A DNA stretch of 64,000 bases, taken from the NCBI GenBank assembly GCA_030745755.1, contig JASLOA010000046.1, positions 1-64,000 on the forward strand, in the 5' to 3' direction. Below, piece by piece: positions 35,468-49,075 of this stretch (the first letter of the stretch is position 1; the number at the start of each line of letters is the position of its first letter). Both the position numbers and the translations under genes were made by a program. This stretch comes from Kiritimatiellia bacterium (GTDB taxonomy: Bacteria; Verrucomicrobiota; Kiritimatiellia; UBA8416; JABMPJ01). The notes under the pieces are model-generated. The model was given only the letters and a program-made list of their open reading frames with translations. It had not been told where the DNA came from and did no database searches.

Positions 35468-35938
35468 TCACGGCCTCAGAAGGGCCTCCAAATTGTGTCC
35501 TGCTGTCTCGGCGTCCCGCAGCCACTTCATTTCACGCCGGCGCATCTGCCTCTTCTGGTCCGGTGTGGCATCATCCTCACCGGTCAGGTGATCGCAACCA
35601 TGTGCCAGGTAGAGCGCCAGCTCACGCCCCGCCGGCCAACCACGCCGGGCGAGCTGTACGGCACGCTCCGCGTTCACATAGAGCTCGGCGACATCGCCGG
35701 GCTGCTCTTCTCCCGCGATCGCCTCGTAGCGAACCGTGATGACATCGGTCGGGCCGTCGTGGTCGAGCAGGGACTCATTGATGCCCGTGATTCCCGCGTC
35801 ATCCATGAGGACAACGGAGAGGTCACTGGGTCGACTAGCCTTCGCCAGTCCCTCGGCCTGTTCCAGTAGATACTCGAGCAGGGCTCTTACCTTCGGTTCG
35901 TCCGCTTGCCACCGACTCTGACTGTTGATGATCTTCAT
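35468..35938 (-). CDS. ybeY: Endoribonuclease YbeY
   Basis: 156 residues from the ATG giving MKIINSQ, the usual short start of the family. The zinc-binding signature is ELALYLAHGCDHLTGEDD, with the HGxxHLxGxD-like arrangement altered by Asp next to the second His. It matures rRNA and takes part in ribosome quality control. Its first 104 bp lie inside the pgpH reading frame. Confidence 0.9.
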   Translation of the reverse strand: MKIINSQSRWQADEPKVRALLEYLLEQAEGLAKASRPSDLSVVLMDDAGITGINESLLDHDGPTDVITVRYEAIAGEEQPGDVAELYVNAERAVQLARRGWPAGRELALYLAHGCDHLTGEDDATPDQKRQMRRREMKWLRDAETAGHNLEALLRP

Positions 35939-37445
35939 CTTTAGGATACGGCACACGCCCGTGCAACATGTTGGTGAGCGTGAAGACAAAGGAGCGCTTA
36001 ACCTGGGTTAGCTCACGTAGTGATAGATCACTGTCGTCGAGCTGCCCATCAACCAGCTTCTTGTCTACAATCGTGTTCACGAGTTGCTCAATGTGGCCCG
36101 GGGTGGTCTTTTCGATCGTGCGTGATGCGGCTTCGACGGAATCGGCCATACAGATGATGGCGGACTCCTTGAACGTCGGGCGCGGGCCCGGGTAGCGGAA
36201 ATCGCCTTCATCGACACGCTCTTTGCCGCCCACAACTTCGCTTTCCTTCTGGGACTTGGCCTTATGGTGGAAGCAGGACACCAGGCTCGTGCCGTGATGT
36301 TCTGTGATGACCGCCTTCACCGGGGCCGGGAGTTTATGCATCATGGCAAGGGATAGCCCCTCTTTCACGTGTGCCGTGATGACCAGTGTGCTCATGCTGG
36401 GGGGCAGATCATCGTGCGGGTTGCCCCTCTGATTCAGGTTTTCGGCGAAGAAATCGGGCTTGGTGAGCTTGCCGATATCGTGAAAGTAGGCACAGACGCG
36501 CGTCAATAGGGAGTTCGCGCCGATTTCATCGGACGCCACTTGGGCCAGGTTGGCCACAATCAGGCTGTGGTGATAGGTGCCGGGAGCCTCCATGGCCAGG
36601 CGCTGCAGCAGGGGGTGGCTCAGGTCTGTCAGCTCCAATAGCGTCAGATCGGTTGTAATCTGGAACGTCGATTCGAAAGCGGGGAGAATCAGGAGCACGA
36701 TCAGGGCGGAGAGGAAGCCGCTCAGCAGACAGGCTCCGGCCTGGTCAAAGACCAGCATAATGTCGGTGCCGCGCCAGTTCATGGCTGTCACAGCCAGAAC
36801 CAAGGTGACTTCCGCCAGGCCGACCACAACGCCGGCACGGATAACCTTGGCGCGTGTCCGTACCTGGTCGGCGATTCGGGCGGCCACAACGCTTGCCACA
36901 ATACCTGTCAGGAGTACGGCAAAGCTGTGATCCAGCATGATGGACATGACAAGACTGGTCCAGAAGCCGAGCAGTGCGCCGGTGATCCCGCCCAGCATAA
37001 TCGTGGCCATGAGGGGCGCCAGGACGACCGGCATGAGAAAGACCATGATCTCAGGCTTAATCGGGAATGCCGTCTGTGCCCCATAGAGCGTCAAGCGTGC
37101 GGATGCCGTGGCCACGATCGCCACCAGCACCAGCAGCAGTACGCGCGCGTTGTTGCGCATTCTGCTTGGGACCACCATCTGCAGGGCAAGCGACACCGCG
37201 AAAATACCGGCCAGAAGGAAGACCGCGTCGCCCATAATGTTGAACCCTGAGACCTTGGCTACGGCACCATCGAAGAACTGGTCTATGTGCACCAGCAGAA
37301 CCGTTACCAGCCACAGCGCCACCGCCAGCAGAAATCCGTAGATCGGCCGCTGCAGCATGGGAATACGGTCAGAAGCCGTTTTGCCGGCCTGTTTCTCTCG
37401 CGTCCGAATCTTACGGGCGCGCTCTTTGGATACCCAGTTCTTCAT
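35835..37445 (-). CDS. pgpH: 7TM-HD cyclic-di-AMP phosphodiesterase (PgpH family)
   Basis: 536 residues from the ATG at 37445 (an in-frame ATG at 37520 adds 25 residues). It has seven or so membrane helices up to about residue 285 and a cytoplasmic HD domain: HHSLIVANLAQVAS, CAYFHDIGKLTKP for the HD pair, ITAHVKEGL and ITEHHGTSLV for the further metal ligands. The extracellular 7TM receptor domain present in many PgpH proteins is missing. The last 34 residues are a low-complexity Ser/Gly/Arg tail that overlaps ybeY. Confidence 0.9.
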   Translation of the reverse strand: MKNWVSKERARKIRTREKQAGKTASDRIPMLQRPIYGFLLAVALWLVTVLLVHIDQFFDGAVAKVSGFNIMGDAVFLLAGIFAVSLALQMVVPSRMRNNARVLLLVLVAIVATASARLTLYGAQTAFPIKPEIMVFLMPVVLAPLMATIMLGGITGALLGFWTSLVMSIMLDHSFAVLLTGIVASVVAARIADQVRTRAKVIRAGVVVGLAEVTLVLAVTAMNWRGTDIMLVFDQAGACLLSGFLSALIVLLILPAFESTFQITTDLTLLELTDLSHPLLQRLAMEAPGTYHHSLIVANLAQVASDEIGANSLLTRVCAYFHDIGKLTKPDFFAENLNQRGNPHDDLPPSMSTLVITAHVKEGLSLAMMHKLPAPVKAVITEHHGTSLVSCFHHKAKSQKESEVVGGKERVDEGDFRYPGPRPTFKESAIICMADSVEAASRTIEKTTPGHIEQLVNTIVDKKLVDGQLDDSDLSLRELTQVKRSFVFTLTNMLHGRVPYPKDEDHQQSESVASGRTEGKSPARVSTGTGRGTGEG

Positions 37446-37518
37446 AACAGGGGAATAGTATGGGGCTCGTTGTTGATTGTCGATTGCCGATTGGGAGCCG
37501 ATAACGTATGGTGAATTC

Positions 37519-38610
37519 ATGGCAGAGAAGCTCTATCTGGTGTTTGGTGAGGATGAGTTTCGGGTGTCGAGCAAGGCGGCCGAGATTATGGATGACCTGG
37601 TGCCGCCGGACGATATGATGGCGCGCGAGGTGATTGAGGCGGATGCGGCCAACCAGGATGAGGTCGCCACGGCGGTGGGGCGCTGCCTGGAGGCGCTTCA
37701 GACCTCGGGTCTGTTCAGCACGGAGAAAGCGGTATGGCTACGCGGCGTAACCTTTGTCGGGACGGCGCAGGTGGCCAAAAGCGAGGGGGCCAAGACCGCC
37801 GTGACGCGACTGACGGACTTGATCAAGGCGGGGTTGCCGGCCGGACAGTCGCTCGTAATATCGGCCGCGGGCGCAGATAAGCGCAGCGCCTTCTTCAAGG
37901 CGTGCAAGGCGGGTGGTGAGCTGCACGAGTTTGCGGCGGCCCGGCAGGCCAAGATGGCGGAACAGGATGCGGCGGCGTTCGCGGCGGAGCATTTCAAGCG
38001 GCTGGAGCTGAACGTGGGGCGTGCGGTGGTGACGCTCTTCCTGGAGCGGGTGGGACTCGATTCGCGCCATATTGTGTCCGAAATCGAGAAACTGGCGGTC
38101 TATGTAGGGGATCGCGACACAGTGACGCCGGCCGATATCGAGGCAATCACGAGTTCGTCCCGGGAAGCAGTAGGCTGGGACCTGGCGGATGCGGTCGGGA
38201 AGCGCGATCTGCCGCGCGCACTGAGCGTTTTGAAGCAGCTTCTGTTTGAGCGCCAGCCCGCATTCATGCTGATCCGTGGTCTTGAGAACCGCATCGCGCA
38301 ACTTCAACTCCTGCGTGAAGCCATTAACAAGCGTTGGCTCAGGAGCCAGGGCGGTGGACGGGGCAAACAGGCGGTCTGGGCCGACCTGCCCCCGGAGGTC
38401 GATGCGATTCTGTCGGAGGACCTTTCCCGTGACCCACGCAAGGAGCACCCCTATCGTCTCCTGCTGCTGGCTGAACAGGCCTCCAAGTTCAAGATGCGGG
38501 AGTTGGAAGCCTGCCGCCGGGCCCTCATGCAGGCCCATGCTGAGCTGGTGAGCAGCCGGACCCCTGACGATGTCGTCATGGAGCTTCTCCTGGTGCGTAT
38601 GTTGGGTTAG
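37519..38610 (+). CDS. holA: DNA polymerase III delta subunit
   Basis: 363 residues: the clamp-loader AAA-like N domain (EKLYLVFGEDEFRV, FSTEKAVWLRG), a middle region with IVSEIEKLAVYVGDR, and the C-terminal collar (LLFERQPAFMLIRGLENRIAQL). Delta opens the beta clamp. The ATG at 37519 matches the family start. Transcribed divergently from pgpH. The stop TAG coincides with the start of a MITE. Confidence 0.92.
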   Translation: MAEKLYLVFGEDEFRVSSKAAEIMDDLVPPDDMMAREVIEADAANQDEVATAVGRCLEALQTSGLFSTEKAVWLRGVTFVGTAQVAKSEGAKTAVTRLTDLIKAGLPAGQSLVISAAGADKRSAFFKACKAGGELHEFAAARQAKMAEQDAAAFAAEHFKRLELNVGRAVVTLFLERVGLDSRHIVSEIEKLAVYVGDRDTVTPADIEAITSSSREAVGWDLADAVGKRDLPRALSVLKQLLFERQPAFMLIRGLENRIAQLQLLREAINKRWLRSQGGGRGKQAVWADLPPEVDAILSEDLSRDPRKEHPYRLLLLAEQASKFKMRELEACRRALMQAHAELVSSRTPDDVVMELLLVRMLG

Positions 38611-38762
38611 TGGCCTGTCTCAGAACTGTGTTTCCATAGACCGGTGTGTCATCCCGAGCGAAGTCGAGGGATCTCTGCTTCGAGATGGATAGGAGATTCC
38701 TCGCTTCGCTCGGAATGACAAGGACTTGGGTATCTTGAAGCTGATTTCATGACAGGACAGCT
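38608..38762. mobile_element. MITE-like element between holA and purF (155 bp)
   Basis: It begins TAGTGGCCTGTCTCAG and ends CATGACAGGACAGCTG, inverted ends sharing CCTGTC. The core is GTCATCCCGAGCGAAGTCGA / TTCGCTCGGAATGAC. The next 157 bp before purF contain no other feature I can support. Confidence 0.78.
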
Positions 38763-38919
38763 GTGTGGGGCACACTTCTGGCCATGCTCCGATCCGCTCA
38801 AAGCCGGGCTACTTCTCCCGAAAAATGCCTCTTCGATCCTTTAGTTCTTGATTGTCAAAAAGTCGTGTTGTACCGTGCCGTGCGAACCGGACGGTAAGCG
38901 ACAAACGACGAGGCGGTCC

Positions 38920-41983
<3,064 letters not shown>

Positions 41984-42003
41984 GATTACAAGGGACGGAC
42001 GTT

Positions 42004-45000
42004 ATGCCGCGTAGAGATGATATCCATAAGATCATGATCATCGGATCGGGCCCGATCATCATCGGCCAAGCCTGTGAGTTCGATTATTCCGGGGCGCAAG
42101 CCTGCAAGGCCCTGCGTGAAGAGGGCTACGAAGTCGTGCTGGTCAACAGCAATCCGGCCACGATCATGACGGATCCCGAGTTTGCCGATCGCACCTATAT
42201 AGAGGCACTCGAGCCTGAGACGCTGGCTGAGATTATTCGCCGCGAACGTCCGGATGCCCTGCTGCCCACCCTGGGAGGGCAGACCGGTCTGAACCTTTCC
42301 CTGGAACTGTCGCGCCGTGGTGTGCTGGAACGCAATGGCGTGGAGATGATCGGCGCGCGTGCCGATGTGATTCGCAAGGCTGAGGACCGTGATCTGTTTA
42401 AGCAGGCCATGCAGAAGATTGGGCTGGATTTACCCCGCAGCGGCTCAGCACACGACATGGAAGAGGCCTACGCCATACGTGATGAGATCGGGAGCTTTCC
42501 AATGGTCATCCGGCCCGGGTTCACGATGGGCGGCACGGGCGGCGGCATCGCGTACGACCAGCCGGAGTTCGATGAGATTGTGGAGCGTGGGCTTTTCTAC
42601 AGCCCCACCAGTGAAGTGCTGATTGAAGAGTCGATCCAAGGCTGGAAGGAGTTCGAACTGGAGGTCATGCGTGATGTCAAAGACAACTGCGTGATCGTCT
42701 GTTCTATTGAAAACCTCGACCCGATGGGGGTGCATACCGGCGACAGCATCACGGTGGCACCGATCCAGACCCTGACGGACCGCGAGTACCAGATGATGCG
42801 TGATGCCTCTCTCGCCGTCATGCGTGAGATCGGTGTCGAGACGGGTGGTTCCAACGTGCAGTTTGCCCTGAATCCGGCCGACGGTCGGATGGTCGTCATT
42901 GAGATGAATCCGCGCGTGTCACGGTCAAGCGCGCTGGCGTCCAAGGCAACGGGTTTCCCGATTGCAAAGATCGCGGCCAAGCTGGCGGTCGGGTACACGC
43001 TTGACGAGATTCGCAACGACATCACCCAGGAGACACCGGCCTGTTTCGAACCGACCATTGATTATGTGGTGACCAAGGTGCCCCGTTTTGCCTTCGAGAA
43101 GTTTGCGGCGGCCGGGGATAAGCTTGGGACACAGATGAAGTCCGTCGGCGAAACCATGAGCATCGGTAAGACGTTCAAGCAGTCACTCCAAAAGGCGTTG
43201 CGCGGCCTGGAGACCGGCCGGGCCGGTCTGGGCGCCGATGGCAAGGATGTTGGTCTGGAGCAGCTGAGTGATGAAGACCTTATCAAGCAGTTGACCGTGC
43301 CAAACTCCGGCCGCATTTTTGCGGTTCGCGTGGCCTTCCGGCGGGGATGGACCATGGAGCGTTTGCAGGAGCTGACGACGATGGATCCCTGGTTCCTAAG
43401 GCATATTGAGGAGCTGGCTGCTTACGAGGACGAAATCGCCGGCGCCGGCTCGCTTGAAGCCTTGAAGAGTGATCTGCCCCTGTTTCGCCAGGTGAAGGAG
43501 TTCGGCTATTCGGACAAGCAGGTCGGGTTCCTGCTGGGCTGTAGCGAAGACGAGGTGCGCGCGGCACGGACCGACGTGGATTTGCTGCCCGTATACGGTT
43601 CGGTGGATACCTGTGCCGCCGAGTTTACGGCCTATACGCCTTACTTCTATTCTACTTATGGCGATGTCAACGAGAGCCGGGCTTCCGACAAGAAGAAGAT
43701 CATGATTCTTGGTGGTGGACCCAACCGGATCGGGCAAGGCATCGAATTCGACTACTGCTGTGTCCATGCCTCCTATGCCCTGCACGATGCCGGGTTCGAG
43801 ACCATCATGGTCAACAGCAATCCCGAGACGGTCAGTACCGACTATGATACAAGTGACCGGCTCTACTTCGAGCCGTTGACTCTGGAAGATGTGTTGCACA
43901 TCTACCGCAACGAGGACTGTTGGGGTGCGATCGTTCAGTTCGGTGGCCAGACCCCACTCAACCTGGCGAAGGACCTCGAAGCCAACGGGGTCAACATCAT
44001 CGGCACAAAGCCGGCCAGTATTGAGGCGGCCGAGGATCGCAAGTTCTTCCAGGAGTTGGCCGAGCGGCTGGGCGTGAGGCAGCCGGAGAACGGGTTGGCT
44101 ACGAGTGTGGACGAGGCCCAGGCAATCGCCGAGCGAATCGGGTTCCCGGTGCTGATGCGTCCTTCGTTTGTATTGGGCGGCCGCGCCATGGTGATCGTCT
44201 ACGACATGGAGATGTTGCGCCGCTATATGGCGGAGGCCGTCGAGGTGTCGCAACAGCGCCCCGTCCTGATTGATCGCTATCTCGAGGATGCGGTCGAAGT
44301 GGATGTTGACTGCATCTCCGATGGCGAGACAGCCCTGATCGGTGCGATCATGGAGCACGTCGAGTTTGCAGGCGTCCATTCCGGTGATAGCGCCTGCATG
44401 ATCCCGGCGCAGTCGCTCTCGGATGAGGTGCAGGACAAGATCCGCGAGTACACCCAGGCGTTTGCCAAGGAGTTGGGTGTATGTGGACTGATGAATATTC
44501 AGTACGCGATCCAGGATGGGTGCGTGTATGTGCTGGAAGTCAACCCACGGGCGTCGCGGACCGTACCTTTTGTAAGCAAGGCGATCGGTGTGCCCCTGGC
44601 TAAGCTGGCCGCATTGGCCATGGCGGGGCACAAGCTCAAGGACATGGGGTTCACCGAGGAGATCGTTCCGCGTCACATTTCGGTCAAAGAAGCGGTCTTT
44701 CCGTTTGTGCGCTTCCCGGGAATCGACGTGGTGCTCAGTCCGGAGATGAAGTCGACCGGCGAAGTGATGGGAATTGATTCCACCTTTGGCATGGCGTTTC
44801 TTAAGAGCCAGGTCGCAGCAGGTAACGCGCTGCCTACCTCAGGAAACGTGTTTGTGAGTGTGCGGGATGCGGACAAGGAACGCATCGTTCCCCTGGCGGC
44901 CGAGCTGACGGACCTGGGTTACACGCTCTATGCCACGTGTGGCACCAGCACGGTCCTGCGGGACGCCGGGATAGAGAGTCGGGCCGTCTTTAAAATATCG

Positions 45001-45273
45001 GAGGGACGTCCCAGTGCCCTCGACATGATTGAGGCCAAGCAGCTCGGATGGATTGTCAACACGAGCTCATCGGGGCCGCGGCCGCGAATGGATGAAGTCA
45101 AGATGCGGGCCCACGCGGTGATTCGGGGTATCCCGATCACCACCACCCTTGATGGGCTGCGTGCAGCGATAAGCGGGTTGCAGACGGTTCGGGCAGACTC
45201 GCGTATCCAGGTATGCAGTCTTCAGGAATATCATCGGCATGCGCCAACCATTACGCTGGCGGGGAGATCATGA
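42004..45273 (+). CDS. carB: Carbamoyl-phosphate synthase large subunit
   Basis: 1089 residues with two homologous halves, each with an ATP-grasp fold: [17 protein letters not shown] and MIRP..GTGGG-type loops in the first, [17 protein letters not shown] and [19 protein letters not shown] in the second. The C-terminal MGS-like regulatory domain (about 950-1075) has [16 protein letters not shown]. It makes carbamoyl phosphate for pyrimidines and arginine. carB precedes carA, the reverse of the common order, and their coding regions overlap by 4 bp. Confidence 0.97.
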   Translation: MPRRDDIHKIMIIGSGPIIIGQACEFDYSGAQACKALREEGYEVVLVNSNPATIMTDPEFADRTYIEALEPETLAEIIRRERPDALLPTLGGQTGLNLSLELSRRGVLERNGVEMIGARADVIRKAEDRDLFKQAMQKIGLDLPRSGSAHDMEEAYAIRDEIGSFPMVIRPGFTMGGTGGGIAYDQPEFDEIVERGLFYSPTSEVLIEESIQGWKEFELEVMRDVKDNCVIVCSIENLDPMGVHTGDSITVAPIQTLTDREYQMMRDASLAVMREIGVETGGSNVQFALNPADGRMVVIEMNPRVSRSSALASKATGFPIAKIAAKLAVGYTLDEIRNDITQETPACFEPTIDYVVTKVPRFAFEKFAAAGDKLGTQMKSVGETMSIGKTFKQSLQKALRGLETGRAGLGADGKDVGLEQLSDEDLIKQLTVPNSGRIFAVRVAFRRGWTMERLQELTTMDPWFLRHIEELAAYEDEIAGAGSLEALKSDLPLFRQVKEFGYSDKQVGFLLGCSEDEVRAARTDVDLLPVYGSVDTCAAEFTAYTPYFYSTYGDVNESRASDKKKIMILGGGPNRIGQGIEFDYCCVHASYALHDAGFETIMVNSNPETVSTDYDTSDRLYFEPLTLEDVLHIYRNEDCWGAIVQFGGQTPLNLAKDLEANGVNIIGTKPASIEAAEDRKFFQELAERLGVRQPENGLATSVDEAQAIAERIGFPVLMRPSFVLGGRAMVIVYDMEMLRRYMAEAVEVSQQRPVLIDRYLEDAVEVDVDCISDGETALIGAIMEHVEFAGVHSGDSACMIPAQSLSDEVQDKIREYTQAFAKELGVCGLMNIQYAIQDGCVYVLEVNPRASRTVPFVSKAIGVPLAKLAALAMAGHKLKDMGFTEEIVPRHISVKEAVFPFVRFPGIDVVLSPEMKSTGEVMGIDSTFGMAFLKSQVAAGNALPTSGNVFVSVRDADKERIVPLAAELTDLGYTLYATCGTSTVLRDAGIESRAVFKISEGRPSALDMIEAKQLGWIVNTSSSGPRPRMDEVKMRAHAVIRGIPITTTLDGLRAAISGLQTVRADSRIQVCSLQEYHRHAPTITLAGRS

Positions 45274-46442
45274 AGCAGACAACTCAATCAGATCGCTATA
45301 ACTGGCGGGCCCGTAGAGAACGGGCCGCATTTCTTGCCCTTGAAGACGGTACCATCTTGCGGGGGCACTCCATCGGTGCCGCGCGCGACGGAGTGGGGGA
45401 GGTCGTCTTCAATACCGGTATGAGCGGATACCAGGAGATCCTGAGCGACCCGTCCTATGCCGGGCAGTTCGTTACCATGACCTACCCCGAGATCGGCAAT
45501 ACGGGCATCAACAGCGCGGACATGGAGTCGCGCCGTTTGTTTGCCAACGGTTTCATCGTGCATGAAGAGAATGTGCCCAGTAACTGGCGCTGTGAAGAGT
45601 CGCTCAGGGAAGCGCTCATTCGCAGCGAGATCCCGGGTATCGCGGGTCTGGATACGCGGGCATTGACCTCGAGATTGCGTGACGAAGGTACTCAGAAAGG
45701 CTACCTGGCGGTAGCCGGTGAGGTCAGCGAGGCAGATGCCGTGACGAAAGCAAAGGCCTGGGAAGGGCTGGATGGCCAGGACTATGCCGCACGTGTGACC
45801 TGTGATGAGTCCTATGCGTGGGATCCGGACGGGAAGCACACCTGCAGTTGGGGTATGGCTGACGAGCTGCCGGGGGCCGACCTGAAGATTGTGGCCTTCG
45901 ATTTTGGGGTCAAATGGAACATACTGCGCAGTCTCCGCCGGAGTGGCATGGACGTGACAGTCGTTCCGGCATCGACCGGCGCCGATGCCGTTCTGGCGCT
46001 TAAGCCTGACGGCGTGTTTCTCTCCAACGGACCGGCCGACCCGTCCGCCGTGGGCTATGCGGCTGAGGCGGCTTCGGCGTTGCTGGGAGAGGTGCCGATG
46101 ATGGGTATCTGTCTGGGGCACCAGATTCTGAGCATTGCCTCGGGCGGATCGACCTACCGTCTGAAGTTCGGGCACCATGGCTGCAATCACCCGGTCATGG
46201 ATCTTGCAACGAAGAAGGTCGAGATCACGTCGCAAAACCACAATTTCGCGGTGGACCCGGAGAGTCTTGATTCGAACAAGGTTGAGGTGACACACATCAA
46301 CCTGAACGACCAGACCGTTGAGGGGATCCGGCATCGCGAGGTCCCGATGTTCTCGGTACAGTACCATCCCGAAGCGTGTCCGGGTCCCCACGATCCGTAC
46401 TACCTGTTCCAGCGCTTCCGTGACCTTATCGCCTCGGCCTAG
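45270..46442 (+). CDS. carA: Carbamoyl-phosphate synthase small subunit (glutaminase)
   Basis: 390 residues from the ATG in the ATGA overlap with carB. N-terminal domain [14 protein letters not shown] and [20 protein letters not shown]; class I glutaminase with nucleophile in MGICLGHQI and the catalytic pair in [10 protein letters not shown]. It supplies ammonia to CarB. The stop TAG runs into a MITE. Confidence 0.96.
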   Translation: MKQTTQSDRYNWRARRERAAFLALEDGTILRGHSIGAARDGVGEVVFNTGMSGYQEILSDPSYAGQFVTMTYPEIGNTGINSADMESRRLFANGFIVHEENVPSNWRCEESLREALIRSEIPGIAGLDTRALTSRLRDEGTQKGYLAVAGEVSEADAVTKAKAWEGLDGQDYAARVTCDESYAWDPDGKHTCSWGMADELPGADLKIVAFDFGVKWNILRSLRRSGMDVTVVPASTGADAVLALKPDGVFLSNGPADPSAVGYAAEAASALLGEVPMMGICLGHQILSIASGGSTYRLKFGHHGCNHPVMDLATKKVEITSQNHNFAVDPESLDSNKVEVTHINLNDQTVEGIRHREVPMFSVQYHPEACPGPHDPYYLFQRFRDLIASA

Positions 46443-46597
46443 TGTTCTGTCGCGCAAACATACTTCCAAGGCTCGTAAGCGACTGTCATGCCGAGCGCAG
46501 CCGAGGCATCTCCGCCCTACCCATGAGGCAGAGATCCCTCGACTTCGCTCGGGATGACGCACTGGCTATGCAGAGGTGACTGTGATACAGGAGGCAG
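46440..46597. mobile_element. MITE-like element after carA (158 bp)
   Basis: It begins TAGTGTTCTGTCGCGCAAAC; the core is GTCATGCCGAGCGCAGCCGA / TTCGCTCGGGATGAC. The far end ACAGGAGGCAG is a degenerate inverted copy of the start. Lies between convergent genes. Confidence 0.7.
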
Positions 46598-46607
46598 GTG
46601 TGGTCGC

Positions 46608-47564
46608 CTACGGGCGGCTCTCGGTTTTCGCGATATAGCTCATGATGCCATTCGCGATACCTTTCGCCAGGGCCGCACGGTGCTGGCGACTGATCACTTT
46701 CGCCGCTTCAGACTTGTTGGTGATGAAACCGCACTCCAGCAACACGGCGGGGCAGGGGGCGGTGCGCAACACCTCGAAGCGCGCATGCTTGATGCCGCGA
46801 TCCGTCGTCTTGACCTGCTTTAACATCCCCCGGTGCAGGTAGTAGCCCAGCAGTGTGTTCTTCTTGTCGAAGTGATTCCCTTTGTAGGTGCGCGGATCGG
46901 CACGGCCCCCCATTGTGGACGCAAAGCCCGGGGACGAGCATACATAGGTTTCGATACCCGACACGCTGGAGTTGGCTGAGGCGTTGAAGTGGATGCTGAC
47001 AAACAGGTCGGCACCCCAGCGATGGGCGAGGCTCGTTCGCTTGGAGAGCGGTATAAAGTAGTCCTGGTCGCGTGTGAGCCTGACCGAGAGCCCCTGGGCT
47101 TTCAACAGGTCACGCGCGCGCTTGGCCACGTCGAGCACGGCCTTCTTCTCATAGACGTTGCGGTGCCCGATGGCGCCACTGTCGGATCCGCCATGACCCG
47201 GATCGAGTACGATTGTGGCAATGTCGTCGCCGCGGACCGTTGCCGATGGCCGCAGAAGCGGGTCCAGCATGTTCCGGCTGTCATGCCGGGTGATGGTCCA
47301 AGTTGCCGACTTGTTCAGGGCGGGACCATTGAGGCACAACAGCGTATCGTTGAAGCGGAGCTTGCGGCTACCGGCGGTGAATACGACGGTGGAATACTGG
47401 CTGCGCAAGACCCGCTCCATGCCCATCTTCAAGGGCGCGCCGAAACCATAGCGCCGGGCCAGCGTGTCCAGAGACTCCCGCTGCAGCGGCGAAGCCGCCG
47501 CAGGTGCTGTTCCTGCATGAATAACCATGGCGGTGCACATCAACACATGAAGAGGCCTTAGCAT
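46608..47564 (-). CDS. N-acetylmuramoyl-L-alanine amidase (Amidase_3)
   Basis: 318 residues with a signal peptide ending near APAAA. After about 90 residues of unassigned N-terminal region comes the zinc amidase: VLDPGHGGSDSGA (His), YEKKAVLD (Glu), VSIHFNAS (His), and catalytic Glu in LLECGFITN. It splits the stem peptide from MurNAc in the periplasm, for cell separation or wall turnover. Transcribed divergently from the outer-membrane protein gene. Confidence 0.93.
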   Translation of the reverse strand: MLRPLHVLMCTAMVIHAGTAPAAASPLQRESLDTLARRYGFGAPLKMGMERVLRSQYSTVVFTAGSRKLRFNDTLLCLNGPALNKSATWTITRHDSRNMLDPLLRPSATVRGDDIATIVLDPGHGGSDSGAIGHRNVYEKKAVLDVAKRARDLLKAQGLSVRLTRDQDYFIPLSKRTSLAHRWGADLFVSIHFNASANSSVSGIETYVCSSPGFASTMGGRADPRTYKGNHFDKKNTLLGYYLHRGMLKQVKTTDRGIKHARFEVLRTAPCPAVLLECGFITNKSEAAKVISRQHRAALAKGIANGIMSYIAKTESRP

Positions 47565-47650
47565 TCCGTACTATAAGGGACAGAGGATGGTCTTGGCTAT
47601 CTCTCTTTACCATTGCACCACGGTCACCTCTATTGGTAGGCTCCGACCAT

Positions 47651-49075
47651 ATGGCGACACACTTTTCACGTATCCGGTTTGACTTTCTGGTGGGGGCATT
47701 GCTCGTGCTGACGGGAGTGTCTGTGTGGGGGCAGAACCTCCGTTATGACAATCACCGTGAGGTGGCCATACCTGAGTATGCCACTATTCAGCTTGGACCC
47801 TTTCACTCGAGTTGGGCTTTTCTGCTCCGCGCGGGCTATCGGTATGTTGAGACGACGGGCGCGGGCACGGATTTTCTCTTCGCCGGCTCGCGCGGACGCG
47901 TGAAGAAAGATGGTGCTGAGTATCCGGTCATTGTTGGCCTGGATATGCGCAACTACCTGGTCATTGGACCTCACACGGACCTGGATGTCTCACTGGGTCT
48001 GCGCTACGAGTACTATCCGCTGGATACGCAGGAGAGCGAGTTCCGCGTGTTTCTGCCTGGAGAAGGCATCAACGCCAACCTGTCAATGGAGCTGTCCCCC
48101 GTTCCCTATCTGCGCATGCGTCTGTGGGATGCGTTTGGGTGGCAGATGGACTACCTGGATACGCGTGGCCTGGATGACCGGTACGGAGGGCAGCGGTTTG
48201 AGAATATCTCGAACACCATCGGGCTGGACGGCGACTTGCTTCTGGCAGAACGGCAGAACCTGGGGTTCGGTGCGTCGCGGGGGGATCGCTGGGCTCTTGA
48301 TGATGAGTGGGAACATCAGTCCCGCGTGACACATTCGGGCTACCTGCTCTACGAGTACGAATTGGCCGAGTACATGATTCTCGGATTTCGCACCGGGCTA
48401 TCGCACATCGATTACCCCGAGTCGGAGAGAGCCGATACGATGATCAATGACTACCGGGCCGATCTCACCACCCTGTTGACCGAGCGAACAACAGTCAACA
48501 TCTTCGGCGGGTATGCCATGGGCACGGTCTCGGGCATCTCGAACAGCATGGAAGAGGTCAATACGACGCTCTACGGCGGGAGTCTGCAGACCCGCTTGAG
48601 TCCTGACCTGCAGCATGGTCTCTCGTACGCGCATGGATTGCGTGGCGGATATACGTCGTCGTTGGAGGAATTTGATCTCCTGCGCTACGACATCCGCTTG
48701 ACGGGCGAATTCTCGCGGTGGAACGCCTATACGGGATGGCAAACACGCGATCCGAGCAGTATGAATGTGAGCGGATACACCGACTGGACCAGTGGGTTGC
48801 TGTGCGAGATCCCCATTCTCCCCGCCGTCTCGCTGGTCGGCTCGATCCGCTACAGTGAGCGCTCCAACGATGATAAAGCGGTAGCGCTGGGCGATCCTGA
48901 ATTGAGCGGCGACTACGACACGTGGGCCTACAAGATTGGCTCCGTCGTGCGGCTGGCAGACGAACTTGACCTCTCCGCCTCTGCCGAGCACATAGAGCGT
49001 GACGGAGACAACGACGAACTTGATTACACCCGGGACATTGTCTCGGTTCTGCTAACCTACCGACATGAGCTCTGA
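47651..49075 (+). CDS. Outer-membrane beta-barrel protein
   Basis: 474 residues from the ATG at 47651 (an in-frame start six codons earlier is possible). A signal peptide ends near VSVWG. The rest alternates hydrophobic and polar residues in amphipathic strands (for example TDLDVSLGLRYEYYPLD and YELAEYMILGFRTGLSH) and ends in a terminal strand DIVSVLLTYRHEL. This resembles barrel proteins in exosortase and exopolysaccharide loci. It overlaps the exosortase gene by 11 bp, linking the two. Confidence 0.75.
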   Translation: MATHFSRIRFDFLVGALLVLTGVSVWGQNLRYDNHREVAIPEYATIQLGPFHSSWAFLLRAGYRYVETTGAGTDFLFAGSRGRVKKDGAEYPVIVGLDMRNYLVIGPHTDLDVSLGLRYEYYPLDTQESEFRVFLPGEGINANLSMELSPVPYLRMRLWDAFGWQMDYLDTRGLDDRYGGQRFENISNTIGLDGDLLLAERQNLGFGASRGDRWALDDEWEHQSRVTHSGYLLYEYELAEYMILGFRTGLSHIDYPESERADTMINDYRADLTTLLTERTTVNIFGGYAMGTVSGISNSMEEVNTTLYGGSLQTRLSPDLQHGLSYAHGLRGGYTSSLEEFDLLRYDIRLTGEFSRWNAYTGWQTRDPSSMNVSGYTDWTSGLLCEIPILPAVSLVGSIRYSERSNDDKAVALGDPELSGDYDTWAYKIGSVVRLADELDLSASAEHIERDGDNDELDYTRDIVSVLLTYRHEL

